A stretch of DNA of 64,000 nt from Alcaligenes aquatilis (GCF_003076515.1 NZ_CP022390.1:930001-994000); one strand, 5' to 3'. Shown: positions 36,731-46,091, counted from the first letter of the stretch. Translations and numbers: made by a program. The notes: a model not told the origin generated them from the sequence alone.

Positions 36731-37902
36731 ACGAACATACAAAAATGGACCTGGTCTGGGATGCGGTCAGCCTGACGCAAGCCTTTGTGCGTATCCCCAG
36801 CTTGTCCGGGCAAGAGCAGGCCATGGCGGACTTTGTGCAGCAAGTCATGCGGGAGTTGGGTTTTGACCAGATTAGTGTGGACGACAAGGGGTCGGTGCTG
36901 GGCTTTGTCGGCCCGGCCCAGGCTCCGCTGGCCCTGCTGTTTGATGCCCATATGGATGTGGTGCCTATCGCCGGAACCTGGACGGTTGAGCCTTTTGGGG
37001 CGCAGATCAAAGATGGCCGCATGTATGGGCGCGGCACCAGTGATATGAAAGCAGGTTTGGCCGCCGCCCTGTGTGGCGCGGCAGCAGCGGCTCGTCGTGG
37101 TGCCTTGAAACAGCGTATTGCCGTGTCTGCCAGCGTGATGGAGGAGGTGATTGAAGGCTATGCCTTGTCCCACGCTCTGGAGCAATGCACGCCGGCTGCT
37201 GTGGTGATTTGTGAGCCATCGCGTTTGCGCATCATGGTGGGCCAGAAAGGGCGACAGGAGATTCTGTTGCGCTTGCAAGGCCGTCCAGCCCATGCGGCCT
37301 TGCCTCATCTGGGGGTGAATCCCATTCAGGCGGCAGCCAAGGCTATTTCTGCTTTGCAGACGCTGGATTTGCCCAAGGATGCGCAAGTGGGCCAAGCCTT
37401 GCTGGTGCCTACTGACATTATTTCCGACCCGCATCCTTCCATTTCCCTGATCCCTTCGTCCGTTACGGTACGTTTTGATCGCCGCACGCTGGTGGGTGAA
37501 AGCAGCGAATCGGTGTTGAAACAAATGGAGCAATGCTTGCAGGGTGCCGGTGTGGAGGGTTTTTCGCTGGAACTGGTGGACAGTCAGGTACAAACCTATA
37601 CAGGTCAGCAGGCCAGCCCGGAGCGGGACTTGCCCGCCTGGCGGCTGGATGAGTCCGCACCGTTGGCCCAAGCCATGGTGCAAGCGGTTCAGCAAGCCGG
37701 GCGTGTGGTGGAAATGGATACCTGGTGGTTTTGTACCAATGGTTCCGAGTCCGCCGGACGACGTGGCATTCCTACTATCGGCTTGGGACCGGGCGAGGAA
37801 GCACAGGCACATACGGCTGATGAGTCGGTAGCGATCGACGATGTTCTGGGGGCCAAGGACATTTACGAACAGCTGTGTATCCAACTGGCAGGACAAGCGT
37901 AA
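36721..37902 (+). CDS. M20-family metallohydrolase, YgeY-like
   Basis: 393 residues. Metal and catalytic motifs of M20: LLFDAHMDVVPIAGTW, MYGRGTSDMKAG, VSASVMEEV (general base pair) and the dimerisation domain from ~190. The last ~80 residues carry the second histidine region (EEAQAHTADESVAI). YgeY, the closest named group, lies next to ygeX (dpaL) in E. coli, and both genes recur together here. Likely an amidohydrolase or dipeptidase freeing a diaminopropionate-type amino acid; its substrate is not established. Confidence 0.8.
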   Translation: MGVNEHTKMDLVWDAVSLTQAFVRIPSLSGQEQAMADFVQQVMRELGFDQISVDDKGSVLGFVGPAQAPLALLFDAHMDVVPIAGTWTVEPFGAQIKDGRMYGRGTSDMKAGLAAALCGAAAAARRGALKQRIAVSASVMEEVIEGYALSHALEQCTPAAVVICEPSRLRIMVGQKGRQEILLRLQGRPAHAALPHLGVNPIQAAAKAISALQTLDLPKDAQVGQALLVPTDIISDPHPSISLIPSSVTVRFDRRTLVGESSESVLKQMEQCLQGAGVEGFSLELVDSQVQTYTGQQASPERDLPAWRLDESAPLAQAMVQAVQQAGRVVEMDTWWFCTNGSESAGRRGIPTIGLGPGEEAQAHTADESVAIDDVLGAKDIYEQLCIQLAGQA

Positions 37903-37921
37903 GAGCAATCGGAGACAAGTG

Positions 37922-39454
37922 ATGCGTATTGCAGTAGCGGGTTTTCAGCACGAGACCAATACCTTTGGCCCGGCCATGGCCACGATGGCGGACTTTGAGC
38001 ATGGGGGCGGCTGGCCAGGGATGTGCCGAGCCGAGGCCATCGAGCCTGCCTTGCGTGGGGCCAATATTCCGGCAGCCGGGTTTATGGCCGCCGCCGCACG
38101 AGCCGGGGTCGAGTGCGTCCCGCTACTGTGGGCCGCCGCCAGTCCCTCCGCGCCCGTCGAGGCAATGACTTACGAGGCAATCGTGGCGGAGATTCTGTAC
38201 CGCCTGGAGCAAGTTTTGCCCGTGGATGCGGTGTATCTGGATTTACATGGCGCCATGGTGGCCGAGCATCGCGATGATGGGGAAGGGCATTTGCTGGTTC
38301 TGGTGCGCGAGATGGTGGGACCGGATGTGCCGGTGGTCGCCAGTCTGGATTTGCACGCCAATGTCAGCGACACCATGCTGGCGCAGGCCGACATGCTGGT
38401 GGCTTACAAAACTTACCCGCATGTGGATATGGGACAAACGGGCGAGCGTACTTTCCAGGCGCTGATGCGATGTCTGCAAAGCGCTCATCGCCCGAAGCTG
38501 GCCTGGCATCGATTGCCTTTTCTGATCCCGGCGGTCTGGCAAAGCACCGAGATGGAACCGGCGGCCAGCCTGTACCGTCACTTGTCATCGCTGGAAGAAA
38601 TAGAAGGCGAGGGGAGCGTGTCGTTCGCCATGGGCTTTCCTGCTGCGGACGTGCCGGAATGCGGAGCGGTCTTGTGGGCCTACGCCCAGACACAGGAAGA
38701 AGCCGATAGCCGTTTGGCAGACTTTCTGGATGAGGTGCTTGATAAAGCCCAAGGCTTTCAAGGCAAGCTTTATGAACCGGACGAAGCCGTGCAATGGGCG
38801 CTGAGTCACCCCGGTAAAGGCCCGGTGATCATTGCCGATGCTCACGACAATCCCGGTGGCGGCGCCAGCTCCGATACCTGTGGTCTCTTGCGCGCCTTGC
38901 TGAAAGCCAAGGTATCGGATGCTGCTTTAGGCTTGATCGTGGACCCGGAAAGCGCTGCTCTGGTGCACCAGGCAGGGGCCGGTAAAACCATTGAGCTGTC
39001 TCTGGGCGGTAAATCCGGTGTCCCCGGTGATATGCCCTTGCATGCACGCTTTTATATCGAGTCCGTATCCGATGGCCAGTTCCGCGCCACCGGCCCGTAC
39101 TACGCAGGCTGTGCCATGAACCTGGGGCCCAGCGCCTGTTTGCGTATAGAGGGCGTGCGCATCGTTCTGGCCTCCTACAAGTCGCAAATGGCGGATCAAA
39201 GCATGTTCCGTTTTGTGGGTATCGAGCCGGAGCAGATGAAGGTACTGGTTCTGAAAAGCGCCGTGCACTTCAGAGCGGACTTTGGCAGCATTAGCGACCG
39301 CATCATTGTCGGAGCAGCACCGGGAGGAGTTTCCATGCGCACGACAGACTTGCCATGGGAGCGTTTACCGGCAGAGCGCCTGCTGTATCCCGGTGGCCCC
39401 AGCCTGTCCCAATGGCGAATCATGCAATCAGAAGGGCGGGCCTATTCACAATAG
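37922..39454 (+). CDS. M81-family metallopeptidase (MlrC-like)
   Basis: 510 residues from the ATG behind GGAGACAAGT. N-terminal MlrC domain with GFQHETNTFGP, DLHGAMV, SLDLHANVSD and KTYPHVDMGQTGER supplying zinc ligands; the C-terminal half is the MlrC C-domain (DAHDNPGGGASSDT). The founding member cleaves linearised microcystin fragments; most relatives are uncharacterised but often sit beside peptide-type ABC importers. It is the last gene of the cluster, 19 nt after the M20 gene. Confidence 0.88.
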   Translation: MRIAVAGFQHETNTFGPAMATMADFEHGGGWPGMCRAEAIEPALRGANIPAAGFMAAAARAGVECVPLLWAAASPSAPVEAMTYEAIVAEILYRLEQVLPVDAVYLDLHGAMVAEHRDDGEGHLLVLVREMVGPDVPVVASLDLHANVSDTMLAQADMLVAYKTYPHVDMGQTGERTFQALMRCLQSAHRPKLAWHRLPFLIPAVWQSTEMEPAASLYRHLSSLEEIEGEGSVSFAMGFPAADVPECGAVLWAYAQTQEEADSRLADFLDEVLDKAQGFQGKLYEPDEAVQWALSHPGKGPVIIADAHDNPGGGASSDTCGLLRALLKAKVSDAALGLIVDPESAALVHQAGAGKTIELSLGGKSGVPGDMPLHARFYIESVSDGQFRATGPYYAGCAMNLGPSACLRIEGVRIVLASYKSQMADQSMFRFVGIEPEQMKVLVLKSAVHFRADFGSISDRIIVGAAPGGVSMRTTDLPWERLPAERLLYPGGPSLSQWRIMQSEGRAYSQ

Positions 39455-39628
39455 CTTTGCATTTTTTACCCAAGTAGGTATACTCCTGCCTTCACGGTTT
39501 TGATGCAGATTAGCTCGGTAAAACAAGCTTTGAAAATCAGACCGCCTGTTCAGATAAGTGTGGATTTCGATCGGTGCCGGGATTGACTATCAATAATCTC
39601 AAATCGAAAGAAAAAATCTAAAAAACAC

Positions 39629-39657
39629 TTGCAAGAAAGGAAGAACAGGGTTATAGT
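39629..39657 (+). promoter_or_regulatory. Promoter of the second tRNA-Pro copy
   Basis: TTGCAA (39629-39634), 17 bp, TATAGT (39652-39657), ending 11 nt before the tRNA. The equivalent positions at the first copy read GTGCAC and GATGGC with the same spacing, so that promoter is degraded. Confidence 0.7.
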
Positions 39658-39665
39658 TTAATTCT

Positions 39666-39744
<79 letters not shown>

Positions 39745-39750
39745 GATTTT

Positions 39751-39786
39751 AAAAGGCCTACAGCATTTTTGCTGTAGGCCTTTTTT
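39751..39786 (+). terminator. Terminator of the second tRNA-Pro copy
   Basis: Perfect 15-bp stem AAAAGGCCTACAGCA / TGCTGTAGGCCTTTT with a T4 loop and a T run. Same element as at 17985. Confidence 0.9.
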
Positions 39787-40119
39787 CATTGCTGCGGGGA
39801 ATTCTGTTTCCACGAGCTTTTCCTTCTTCTCGTCTGTGTGCTTGCGAGCGTGCTCTGCCGGCAGTTCTAGTTCTGTTTCTGGTATGAGCAGAGTACTCAC
39901 TAAAATAAAAAGTGAGTGCACATTTAAAAGTTATTTTCTTGGCACATCGGCCTCGCTTATTTTGCGATTCTTTTCTGCTCTGATACAAGAATGAACGGAA
40001 TAGTGCTCTTCGTTTATTCCCAAAATTTTCCTCAACAGATTTTGCAGAAGTTATTTTTGAGCTTTGTCTCTCTTTAATCTGCTAGCATGCGATTTTGATT
40101 ATTGTTCTGGAGAGCAGTA
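39787..40119. other. AT-rich intergenic region, no gene seen
   Basis: About 330 bp of lower GC. It shares only its first ~20 bp with the sequence after the first tRNA copy, so the duplication ends near 39805. The promoter of the 121-residue membrane protein gene must lie near its end. Confidence 0.4.
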
Positions 40120-40485
40120 GTGGACAGCGTGGATGTAGAGTTAATCAAGCGATTGAGACCGTTAGCTCGAAAAAAAGCAGAAGAGTTTTCTGATGCGCTA
40201 TCCGAGGGATTGGCGCAGGATCGTAATATCCATCAATTGAGCCTGGATTTACAGGATGAGGTCCAAGCCTATCTTTTGTCGCTTCCAGAAGAAGATAGAG
40301 AAACCTTTGAGGCGCTTTACATTGAAGAGTTAAATGCGCAGACAGCCATGGCTAACCAAAGTGCAACTGAAAAACTTGCCCAGGCAGAGGTTATTGAAGC
40401 CGAAGGTGCTAAATCGCAGCAAGTGATGTCTGGCATTATTGTCCTGATCGCGATATTAGTTCTTGTGTTTTTCTTGGCAAGATAG
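40120..40485 (+). CDS. Small tail-anchored membrane protein (121 aa)
   Basis: 121 residues from a GTG behind CTGGAGAG; an in-frame TTG 18 nt upstream is less well placed. The first ~95 residues are charged and helical (LIKRLRPLARKKAEEFSDAL), with an Ala/Glu-rich stretch before a single C-terminal hydrophobic helix (GIIVLIAILVLVFFLAR), giving a tail-anchored or coiled-coil membrane protein. No family recognised. Confidence 0.6.
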   Translation: MDSVDVELIKRLRPLARKKAEEFSDALSEGLAQDRNIHQLSLDLQDEVQAYLLSLPEEDRETFEALYIEELNAQTAMANQSATEKLAQAEVIEAEGAKSQQVMSGIIVLIAILVLVFFLAR

Positions 40486-40589
40486 GGCGCATGCTGCACG
40501 TGCGGCATCTGGTGAAGGATTAAGTGGGAACACCGTCCAAGTCGTGAGGCGGGTATTCAATGAATTACAAGAAACTGAGGAGCCGTGAG

Positions 40590-41243
40590 ATGCGTGTTGT
40601 AAAGGTTGGGGCAATTGCGTTGCTTGCATTATTGGCTGCGTGTAAAACGAATATCAGCACCGAAATCAAACTTAGTGAGCTTGAGGGTGGTGCAGGCAAG
40701 ATGCTGCCCGGTGAACTGACGGTCGAGGTTAGTGCTTGCAATCATTATGAAGATTCTCGCAAGCCCTCTAATTCCCTGCTGGAAGCTCAGCAAGCTATTC
40801 CTGGCATATTCAAAGATGCAAAGTATATGGAATGCTATCAGCAGCGAATGAATTCTTATGCCCGATTTGAGTTGCCTGTTGCCTTGGATACCGCTGGTAG
40901 CGATAAGCTGTTTTCTGAGGAACATATCAATTTCCGTTCCCATGAGAATATGTTGCTCGGCTTGGTTATCCCTACTCAAATTAAAGAGCGTATTAAGTCC
41001 GCCACGAAAGGGAAGGTCGCCGCAAGTGCTTTGGTGATGAGTTTTTCGATTAAGGTCACAAATGACCTTAATCAGGATCAGCCTTTGGTAGCTTACTCCG
41101 TGTTTGCTGATGGGAAAGCGTTTGTTGCTGATAGGCTGTCGCTTCATAAAGGCAAACACATGACACTCCAGTTGTCTGACGTGTCAGTTCAAGCTGCGGT
41201 GCAAGGTAGTTATGCAATTGTGCTCGGTAGGGTTGCGCAATAG
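40590..41243 (+). CDS. Orphan lipoprotein (217 aa)
   Basis: 217 residues from the ATG behind GAGGAGCCGTGAG; a start ten codons upstream would displace the signal. Lipobox LLAAC gives Cys19 after a clear signal peptide. The mature part is predicted globular with KTNISTEIKLSELEGG at its start; short lipoproteins of this kind are sometimes seen in prophages, but no phage genes are nearby. Function unknown. It is followed by a strong terminator. Confidence 0.65.
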   Translation: MRVVKVGAIALLALLAACKTNISTEIKLSELEGGAGKMLPGELTVEVSACNHYEDSRKPSNSLLEAQQAIPGIFKDAKYMECYQQRMNSYARFELPVALDTAGSDKLFSEEHINFRSHENMLLGLVIPTQIKERIKSATKGKVAASALVMSFSIKVTNDLNQDQPLVAYSVFADGKAFVADRLSLHKGKHMTLQLSDVSVQAAVQGSYAIVLGRVAQ

Positions 41244-41270
41244 AAACGTAGACAAGGTGTCGCTGTAAGA

Positions 41271-41293
41271 AAAGCCCGCATTGCGGGCTTTTT
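41271..41293 (+). terminator. Terminator after the 217-aa lipoprotein
   Basis: Stem AAAGCCCGC / GCGGGCTTT with a 3-nt loop and T5; the A run on the other side could also serve the convergent ParB-like gene. Confidence 0.85.
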
Positions 41294-41319
41294 GTTTAAT
41301 CAAGTCCTGAGTAGCGTGA

Positions 41320-42630
41320 TTACCACCCCCAGCAAGTTCCCGCCGCAGGCTTGCCGCAATTGCGGTAGTTCACCGCAAACCACAGTTTTCCTGCACCACG
41401 TGGGCTACCGTCAGATTTGACGTCGTTGCGTGGCAGTTCTTCCAGGGTTTCGCGCGCTGTTTTAGTGTCGGAGTCACTGGCAGCGTTGGCTTCCAGGACG
41501 ATGCGGCCTAGCGCTGCTGCATCACGGTTTTCGAAGACCAGATCCGTGTCTTTCAGCGCTGTCATTTTCAGGGAGGCATCACGCACGGCAGCCGTGTAGC
41601 TGTCGTCCGAACCACCGGGCTTCAAGGCCTTGTTCAGCGTGCTGGCGGCCAGAATCTGCACCGGTGTGGCGGGTGGAGCCATCAGGTATTCGTCCAGCTT
41701 GGCCAGTTGGCCTTCCGAGGCTTGGCGACGCAGCCAGTCGCCCCACAGAAATTCGGCGTATTCAGGCAGGTTGCCGTTGCTATAGGCAATGTCGCGGGTG
41801 AAGTACACCAGGGAGCGATAGCGATCTTCCTGCATGCCACCGGCTTCTTTTTCGTTGGCCAGGCCAAGGCGAGTGGGCAGTTGTTCGACGGTAATGGTTT
41901 GGTTTTTACCATCACGCAGCCAGACCAGTTTTTCTTTGCTCATGCGCTCCCAGAAGGCAGATGCCTCGCGGATATCGCTGTAGTTGGCGCTGACTTTGAC
42001 CCAGACGGGCAGTTTGGGGCCGCCGTCAGGAATCTCGCGCAAGGAGGAGAAAGTATGGTGGCCATCGGTCAGGTACAGATTGCCGTCCCAGCCTACGACC
42101 ACGGTTTTAAGGTTTTCTGTTTGTGAGCCCAACGGGTCTTTGCACAGATACGTGGTGGGTTGATCCAGGCGGGCCGCTTGCGCCTCAGCGATCGTCAGGA
42201 ATTTCTGGGCGCGCTCGGTACCGCCCATATCCTCGCAGTAGTCGTCAAACTTCTTGCCGATGGTGCGATTCAGGTAGTCCAGGTGCTGTGCGGGATTGTT
42301 GGCCCAGGTAGGGCGGTCCAGATCGCCTTGCCAGCGTCCCAGCTTGTAGTAGACCTGATCGTAGCCAATGGCCGCCTGGGTGGGATGCAGTTCTTCTATG
42401 CGGACCTTGATGACATCGCCTGCTTTGCTGTCCAGATAGGCCGTGTTGCGGGGTGGTTCCGGCTCTTCAGTGACAGGTGGCGCGACGACGGGGGCTTCGG
42501 GGGACGGATTGCCACCTGTGCTGGAGCCACTGTCGCAGGCTGCCAAGACCAAGGGCAGCAGAGCGATGCCCAGGGCGCGCAAGAGCTGTTGCCGGGCGGG
42601 GACAAGAGAATGCAAATAAGCGAGGTTCAT
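41320..42630 (-). CDS. Lipoprotein with ParB/Srx-like domain
   Basis: 436 residues with a signal and lipobox VLAAC (Cys32), a Pro/Glu-rich linker and a ParB/sulfiredoxin-like domain at ~70-230: VIKVRIEELHPTQAAIGYDQ, then LYLTDGHHTFSSLRE, where ParB family nucleases have a DGHHR-like motif. The rest is helical with a cysteine-containing C terminus (RNCGKPAAGTCWGW). Most ParB/Srx domains are cytoplasmic DNA- or protein-acting modules, so export to the envelope is notable. Such secreted versions occur in beta-proteobacteria but their role is unknown. Confidence 0.75.
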   Translation of the reverse strand: MNLAYLHSLVPARQQLLRALGIALLPLVLAACDSGSSTGGNPSPEAPVVAPPVTEEPEPPRNTAYLDSKAGDVIKVRIEELHPTQAAIGYDQVYYKLGRWQGDLDRPTWANNPAQHLDYLNRTIGKKFDDYCEDMGGTERAQKFLTIAEAQAARLDQPTTYLCKDPLGSQTENLKTVVVGWDGNLYLTDGHHTFSSLREIPDGGPKLPVWVKVSANYSDIREASAFWERMSKEKLVWLRDGKNQTITVEQLPTRLGLANEKEAGGMQEDRYRSLVYFTRDIAYSNGNLPEYAEFLWGDWLRRQASEGQLAKLDEYLMAPPATPVQILAASTLNKALKPGGSDDSYTAAVRDASLKMTALKDTDLVFENRDAAALGRIVLEANAASDSDTKTARETLEELPRNDVKSDGSPRGAGKLWFAVNYRNCGKPAAGTCWGW

Positions 42631-42873
42631 GGTCCGTTGGGGATTTTGTTGGAAGATCCTAGATCATGGGGGATGGGTATTGCCGGAACATTGCATTCAG
42701 AAACATTTATCGCTTGTGCTGGAGAGGAGGCTGCTTGTCACGATCGGGGGCGAAATTGTGACCAGCTCGCCTAGTTTCCTCTAAGGCGAACTGAATCCCG
42801 TACACTGTCCGCGCTTAAATGAAATCGACAAAGCACTTCCAGACTTGTGGAAGTTGATTTTAAAAGGTTCTTG

Positions 42874-43158
42874 ATGGCGCTCTACAGAAAAGCCTGGCTG
42901 TTTACGTTGTTCAATATCTTGCTCCTGGTCGCCTTGTATTTTGGGCTACCTGTGTTCGACCGTGTGTTGGGGACATTGGGGTTTTGGGTGTTTGGCTTTT
43001 ACATTCTGGGCCAGGGCCTGGTGGCCATGACGGTTTTTACTTGCCCAAAGTGTGGCCTGTCGCCGTTCATGGGTAGCCAGAGCCTGTTCACCAGCTATTC
43101 GCCGTTTCCGCGCAAGAAGTGTGGTCAGTGTGGGCATGACCACACTCAGACTGAGTAG
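42874..43158 (+). CDS. Small membrane protein with zinc ribbon (94 aa)
   Basis: 94 residues from the ATG behind AAAAGG; a GTG nine codons upstream is possible. Two hydrophobic helices (~8-28, ~33-55) are followed by a four-cysteine zinc-ribbon-like tail: CPKCG and, after 29 residues, CGQCGHDH. No family recognised; possibly a membrane-anchored metal or protein-binding factor. Confidence 0.6.
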   Translation: MALYRKAWLFTLFNILLLVALYFGLPVFDRVLGTLGFWVFGFYILGQGLVAMTVFTCPKCGLSPFMGSQSLFTSYSPFPRKKCGQCGHDHTQTE

Positions 43159-43236
43159 GGCAAGCTGCGATCCGGCGATCCGGTGCAGTCATCCCTTGTT
43201 GACTCAGCCCTTGCGCAGCGGGTTCTCCTTCCTGAA

Positions 43237-43713
43237 TTAGTCCGGGTGGTGGTTGTGATCGACCACCATATTGTCTCCAAAGGTGGAGAATTTGGCGGTC
43301 ACCTCGGCGGGTAGTTTGGCTTCTGCTTCGCTGGTGTTCTTGACCAGACGTTCTGCCGCTTCAGCGCTCATACCTGCCATCGTTAGAGTCTCGACATCGT
43401 TCAAGCCATCGCCACCGCACATATGGACATTCCATTGCCCATGGCGACTCTTTAAGAGCGCACGGCCACCGCGCGCCAGTTGCGTCCAACCGGCCAGGGC
43501 ATAGTCACCCTCGATCACGATAGGCTCCACCACAAGAGGCGCTTCGGGACTGTCCCAAATCGCCTTCATGGCCTGGGAGATGCGATCGGTCTCTGACGGC
43601 GCAGCGCGAGCCACGCCCGTGAGCATCGCGAACAAGATGAATAAAGCCATGGAGAAAAAAAGGCCGTGGAGTGTCACCTTAAAGGTCTGGCGATATTGTG
43701 AAGCGGTTTTCAT
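43237..43713 (-). CDS. Copper-uptake-system-associated protein
   Basis: 158 residues with a signal peptide (~1-37, ending GVARA). The mature part has SQAMKAIWDSPEAPLVVEP, GDYALAGWTQLARGGRALL and a central HMCGGDGL. These match a family found beside TonB copper receptors and DUF2946 proteins in beta-proteobacteria; the tail HNHHPD could bind metal. It is 168 bp downstream of a TonB receptor gene on the same strand. The role is inferred from family context only. Confidence 0.75.
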   Translation of the reverse strand: MKTASQYRQTFKVTLHGLFFSMALFILFAMLTGVARAAPSETDRISQAMKAIWDSPEAPLVVEPIVIEGDYALAGWTQLARGGRALLKSRHGQWNVHMCGGDGLNDVETLTMAGMSAEAAERLVKNTSEAEAKLPAEVTAKFSTFGDNMVVDHNHHPD

Positions 43714-43881
43714 AAAAACTCCTTGTTTCTCAAGCTAATAAAGGACAGGGTGGGGCTTTCACCCCGAGCAGTGTGCTCATCTGACTTGTTGGCAGCCAAG
43801 GGGCAGTGATCCGGTATGTAAAGCTCAACGGCTGCGGTCTGACGTGCATGACAAACCCCTTGAGAAGATAAAAAAACGGGA

Positions 43882-46029
43882 TCAATACTGGATCTGCACA
43901 CCGGCAAAGACCGATCGCCCTGTACCCGGCTCGAACAAGGGCGAGGAGGCGGTGGCGTAGTCCGTAATGCTGGCGCTGGCGATGTATCGGCGATCCGTCA
44001 GGTTGCGGCCATCGATATAGAAGGAGTAGGGGCCGCGCTCCCAGCCAGCTCGCAAGCCCAGCAGGGCATAGGAACTGGTTTTGGTGGTGTTTGCGTTATC
44101 GACGTAGTAAGCCTGCGGCACCCATTCCACATTGGGACCAATGTGAAAGCCTGAAGGGTGTTTGTAGATAATCTCTGCGCGCAGATAGTGCTTGGGCACA
44201 CCGGGCATTTGATTGTTGTTCCAGTCCTGATCGTTGTCGAACTTGAAGTTGCTGTAGGTGTAGGCGCCTTTGACCTCCAGGCTGTCACTTTGCAGACCTT
44301 GTGCAAATAAGCCTCGGGCGGCCGTCCATTGCATGCCCAGCTCTATGCCTTGATGGCTTGTGCGATCCGCGTTGACGGTCTTGTCGCAAATGTTCCAGGG
44401 CGCGCTGATGCATTGCAGCTCATTTTTGACGCGCGCATGGTACAGGGAGACGTCCCAGGCCACGTCCCCGCTTTCTCCTCGGGTGCCAATTTCGAAGGTG
44501 GTGGCGCGTTGGGCTTGCAGGCGATCCAGATCATTGCTGGTCGAGAAGGTCATATCGTCAAACGTAGGCGGCTCGGCGCTGCGGGAAATATTGCCGTAGA
44601 TTTGCCACTGCGGACCCGCCTGCCACAACAGGCCCAACTTGGGATTGAAGAAGTGGTAGCTCTTGTCCCCGGATCGCGTGGTAGGCAGGCCGCCGTTGTA
44701 CCGATCCTGGCGCTTGCGCTGAGCGTGCAGGTATTGCAGGCCGGTGATCAGGGACAAGTCCGAGCCCAGACTCCAGGCGTTTTCAGCATAGATGCTCAGG
44801 TTGTTGGACCTGTCTTTGCTAGCAGACAGTTTTTCCAGTCGTTTACCTCCCACGTTTACCGAGTTTTGGGCATCAATCTTGCCGGCCGACCAGGTCAGGC
44901 CCAGCGTGAAGCGATTGTCTCTGCCCGCAAGCGGGCTGGTGTTGACCAACCGGCCGTAGGCGCCGTAGGTGCTCGTGTCCCTATCAACAAATTGATAAAT
45001 AGGGTGTCGCAACGAACTTTGTTCAAACCAGCCACCTAGTTCGTACTGCGTCTCGCCCATGACCAGCACTGTGCGGTTGGCAATGCGACCGCCGTCCAGG
45101 TTGAGCTGCCAGTCGTTTTGCTTATTTTCTTTGGCGGCTTGTCGTGGATTATTCAGAGCCTGATCGCGGCTGACCGAGCCGGGAATATCCTGGTGAATCT
45201 GGTAGCCGCTCAGGTAAAAACGGGTCTCTGCCCGGTCTGATAAGCGCCAGCCCAGGTTTGCATTCGCACGTAGGGAATGGCCGGCGCTTTGCTCTCTATA
45301 ACCATCTTGAGTTTGCCAGGAGCCGGAGATCACACCGTCCAGTGTATCGCCCGCAAAGCCGCTGCTCAGTTGCACGCGTCGCCAGCCAAAACTACCGGCA
45401 TCCAGACGTCCTTGAAAGGCGTCGGCATCATGGCCGGTAGGGGTGACGAAGTTGATGGCCCCGCCCAATGTGGCGGCTCCGTATTGCAAGGCATTGGCAC
45501 CTTTATAGACCTCGGTATAGCGATAGGCCGTAGGGTCGATACGATGGAAGTTGCTGCTGCCGTCCGGGTCGTTCAAGGGGATGCCGTCCTGATACAGGCT
45601 GATGCCCCGTAGATGGTAATAACGCGACAGCCCTGAACCCCGTATGGATAGGCGCGCATCATCACCCCATTTGGGCTGCGCAAACACCCCCGGTGTGTAG
45701 TCCAGCATGTCTTTGACGGTAGCGGCTTTGGTATCACGCCAGGCGCTTTCGGGCACCAGAGCGACGCCGCCCGCGGTTTGTTCAATATTTTTTTGAGCAG
45801 TTTGCAGGCCCGGCACAGTCAAACTTTTGCCACGGTCTGGAGTGACGACGACGGGGGCCAGTGTTGGCGTTTGTGCATGAGCAAGGCTTGCCCAGGAACT
45901 GGAGAACAGCAAGGTCAGAGCCAGGACGCTGATTCGTGTGCGCGGTGATCCTGGCGCTAATTGGACAGAGGGCAGAAAGGGGGCGGCCTGCACAGCGCAT
46001 GCCTGTGCAGAAATACAAAAAATAGACAT
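43882..46029 (-). CDS. TonB-dependent outer-membrane receptor
   Basis: 715 residues from the ATG 8 nt after AAGGTT; the frame extends further upstream to 46269 but that part overlaps the DUF2946 gene in another frame. A long signal (~1-52, ending SLAHAQ) precedes the plug (~60-190, with LDYTPGVFAQPKWGDDAR and SIRGSG) and a 22-strand barrel ending in Tyr (VFAGVQIQY). The plug resembles FecA-like receptors. Neighbours suggest copper or a copper chelate as ligand (inference). Confidence 0.88.
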   Translation of the reverse strand: MSIFCISAQACAVQAAPFLPSVQLAPGSPRTRISVLALTLLFSSSWASLAHAQTPTLAPVVVTPDRGKSLTVPGLQTAQKNIEQTAGGVALVPESAWRDTKAATVKDMLDYTPGVFAQPKWGDDARLSIRGSGLSRYYHLRGISLYQDGIPLNDPDGSSNFHRIDPTAYRYTEVYKGANALQYGAATLGGAINFVTPTGHDADAFQGRLDAGSFGWRRVQLSSGFAGDTLDGVISGSWQTQDGYREQSAGHSLRANANLGWRLSDRAETRFYLSGYQIHQDIPGSVSRDQALNNPRQAAKENKQNDWQLNLDGGRIANRTVLVMGETQYELGGWFEQSSLRHPIYQFVDRDTSTYGAYGRLVNTSPLAGRDNRFTLGLTWSAGKIDAQNSVNVGGKRLEKLSASKDRSNNLSIYAENAWSLGSDLSLITGLQYLHAQRKRQDRYNGGLPTTRSGDKSYHFFNPKLGLLWQAGPQWQIYGNISRSAEPPTFDDMTFSTSNDLDRLQAQRATTFEIGTRGESGDVAWDVSLYHARVKNELQCISAPWNICDKTVNADRTSHQGIELGMQWTAARGLFAQGLQSDSLEVKGAYTYSNFKFDNDQDWNNNQMPGVPKHYLRAEIIYKHPSGFHIGPNVEWVPQAYYVDNANTTKTSSYALLGLRAGWERGPYSFYIDGRNLTDRRYIASASITDYATASSPLFEPGTGRSVFAGVQIQY

Positions 46030-46091
46030 AAAAAAACCTTGAATGACTTCGCTGAAAAGCGACTGCACATATGGCAGTCGGCCACGAGAGA

